Made by a program: the position numbers and the translations under genes
Assembly: GCA_000435195.1 (NCBI GenBank)
Contig: FR880240.1
Span: forward strand, 1 to 16,378
Length of the DNA: 16,378 bases
Direction of reading: 5' to 3'
Source: Clostridium sp. CAG:169
GTDB lineage: Bacteria > Bacillota > Clostridia > Oscillospirales > Ruminococcaceae
Notes under the pieces: generated by a model
The model's input: the letters and a program-made list of their open reading frames with translations, nothing else
What the model was told of the DNA's origin: nothing
The model's database searches: none
Part shown: positions 15,575 through 16,378 of the stretch, in pieces
How positions within the stretch are numbered: position 1 is the first letter of the stretch
How the letters are laid out: each line of letters opens with the position of its first letter

Positions 15575-16378
15575 TTACTGCACACCCAACAGTAAAGCCA
15601 TGACAATGCTGGCGCACAAGGTCAAAGCAATGACGGCAGCGATTGCCAGCAGGGGAGGCAGCGGGCTTGCGCCGCCCACCGACGAAAGGGTCTGGTAGTA
15701 TTCGTTGGGAGAACCGCCGGTGGAGGCAGCCTTCAGTTGGGAAATCTTTTGGCGGCAGTGGTTGTAATAATGGCGGTTAGCGGTAAAGCCGCAGTAGATG
15801 GAAACGCCGAAGCGCACATACATCAGCAGTTGTGCCGCAATCTGCCATCCGCCCAAACCGGTCAAATCAAATTGCAGGGAGGACATCAGCATCGGGTCGG
15901 CAAGGGTCTGCTCGAGCATATGGAAGGAAAGCACCAGTGCCGGAACATTTGATAGAATGTAGAATCCAAACAGCAGGGCGCCGATTTTGTACATCTTTCG
16001 ATAGAAGAAGTACAGGAAGCCAAAGAAGAAGGCGGACCAGTTGAAAACTTTTGCTTTGACGCGCTGGGCAAGGATTTTAAACACCCGCAGGAAGTAGACA
16101 TAATTTTGACGAATCACGAAGATGAAATCTTTGGCAGCAAATCCGCCAATCTGGTCGTTTTCGTAGATGGCGCCGAACATACTCTCAAAGTCCGGGGACT
16201 GCTCCTGCCCGGAAACTTCGTCAAAGGGGTTTTCTACCACCGGGCGCTGATTGTTGTTGGATGGCTGACTTTCGGTTTTGTTTTTTAAAGGGAAGTGGCA
16301 ATTCGGGCAACTTTCATCCTCGCTGTGGCAGAACAGCCCGCAGTTAGGACAGATGATGTCATCACTGCCATCGGCTGG
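15575..16378 (-). CDS. Zinc-ribbon DUF2628-type membrane protein, 5'-truncated
   Basis: The frame is open to the window edge, so the start lies outside; 267 residues are visible. It begins with a probable zinc ribbon (CPNCG at 10-14 of the visible part, CPNCH at 24-28, with extra Cys17 and His18), then a Ser/Asn/Gln-rich linker. The segment FNWSAFFFGFLYFFYRKMYK, followed by hydrophobic stretches, resembles the DUF2628 family. Two later membrane segments follow (LGGWQIAAQLLMYVRFG and a C-terminal one near LLAIAAVIALTLCASIV). GTG 16240 could serve as a start but would cut off the ribbon, so I take it as internal. Cytoplasmic ribbon plus membrane anchor suggests a sensing or scaffolding role, but the function is unknown. 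Confidence 0.75.
   Translation of the reverse strand, partial: PADGSDDIICPNCGLFCHSEDESCPNCHFPLKNKTESQPSNNNQRPVVENPFDEVSGQEQSPDFESMFGAIYENDQIGGFAAKDFIFVIRQNYVYFLRVFKILAQRVKAKVFNWSAFFFGFLYFFYRKMYKIGALLFGFYILSNVPALVLSFHMLEQTLADPMLMSSLQFDLTGLGGWQIAAQLLMYVRFGVSIYCGFTANRHYYNHCRQKISQLKAASTGGSPNEYYQTLSSVGGASPLPPLLAIAAVIALTLCASIVMALLLGVQ

Noticed and set aside
1..16378. CRISPR arrays, insertion sequences, phage genes or defence systems
   Set aside because: No spaced direct repeats, transposase, integrase or nuclease motifs were seen on either strand; the tRNA-Ser gene shows no duplicated 3' end nearby that would mark an integrated element.

Overview
The window looks like a piece of a low-to-mid G+C Firmicutes chromosome, probably a clostridial gut-type organism (Oscillospirales-like is my guess from protein style and the moderately high G+C; this is inference only). 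Support comes from the rpsF-ssb-rpsR order, strong AGGAGG ribosome binding sites, TTGACA/TATAAT promoters, oligo-U terminators, and a MacAB-like exporter with a Gram-positive style adaptor. UGA works as a normal stop here: the ABC ATPase gene ends in a TGA that overlaps the next start codon.

Layout. (1) 1-4200, plus strand: the 3' part of carA and a complete carB (carbamoyl phosphate synthase), closed by a terminator. CarB looks intact, but CarA has lost the glutaminase Cys and His. (2) 4201-9323, plus strand: an AT-rich gap with a good promoter overlapping a perfect inverted repeat, then a four-gene operon: long coiled-coil adaptor, ABC ATPase, MacB/FtsX permease and a DUF2238-like membrane protein. 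(3) 9343-9547: a promoter, tRNA-Ser(GGA) and a terminator. (4) 9582-11613: a bidirectional terminator, an MFS transporter on the minus strand and, divergent from it, a CHAP/NlpC-type gene interrupted by an in-frame TGA at codon 17. (5) 11653-13680: a cytoplasmic beta-lactamase-fold serine hydrolase with its own promoter and terminator. (6) 13678-15486, minus strand: a GNAT acetyltransferase downstream of the rpsF-ssb-rpsR operon, which has its own promoter and a structured leader. (7) 15500-16378, minus strand: the 3' part of a zinc-ribbon DUF2628-type membrane protein with a strong terminator.

How the genes fit together. The CarA/CarB pair would supply carbamoyl phosphate for pyrimidines and arginine, but the small subunit seems unable to release ammonia from glutamine, so the pair may use free ammonia as vertebrate CPS I does. 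The adaptor, ATPase and permease should form one efflux or export complex, controlled at a probable operator over its promoter. The ribosomal operon is ordinary. The points most worth a second look are the degenerate CarA, the interrupted CHAP gene, the operator palindrome, and the low-G+C block inside the adaptor coiled coil.
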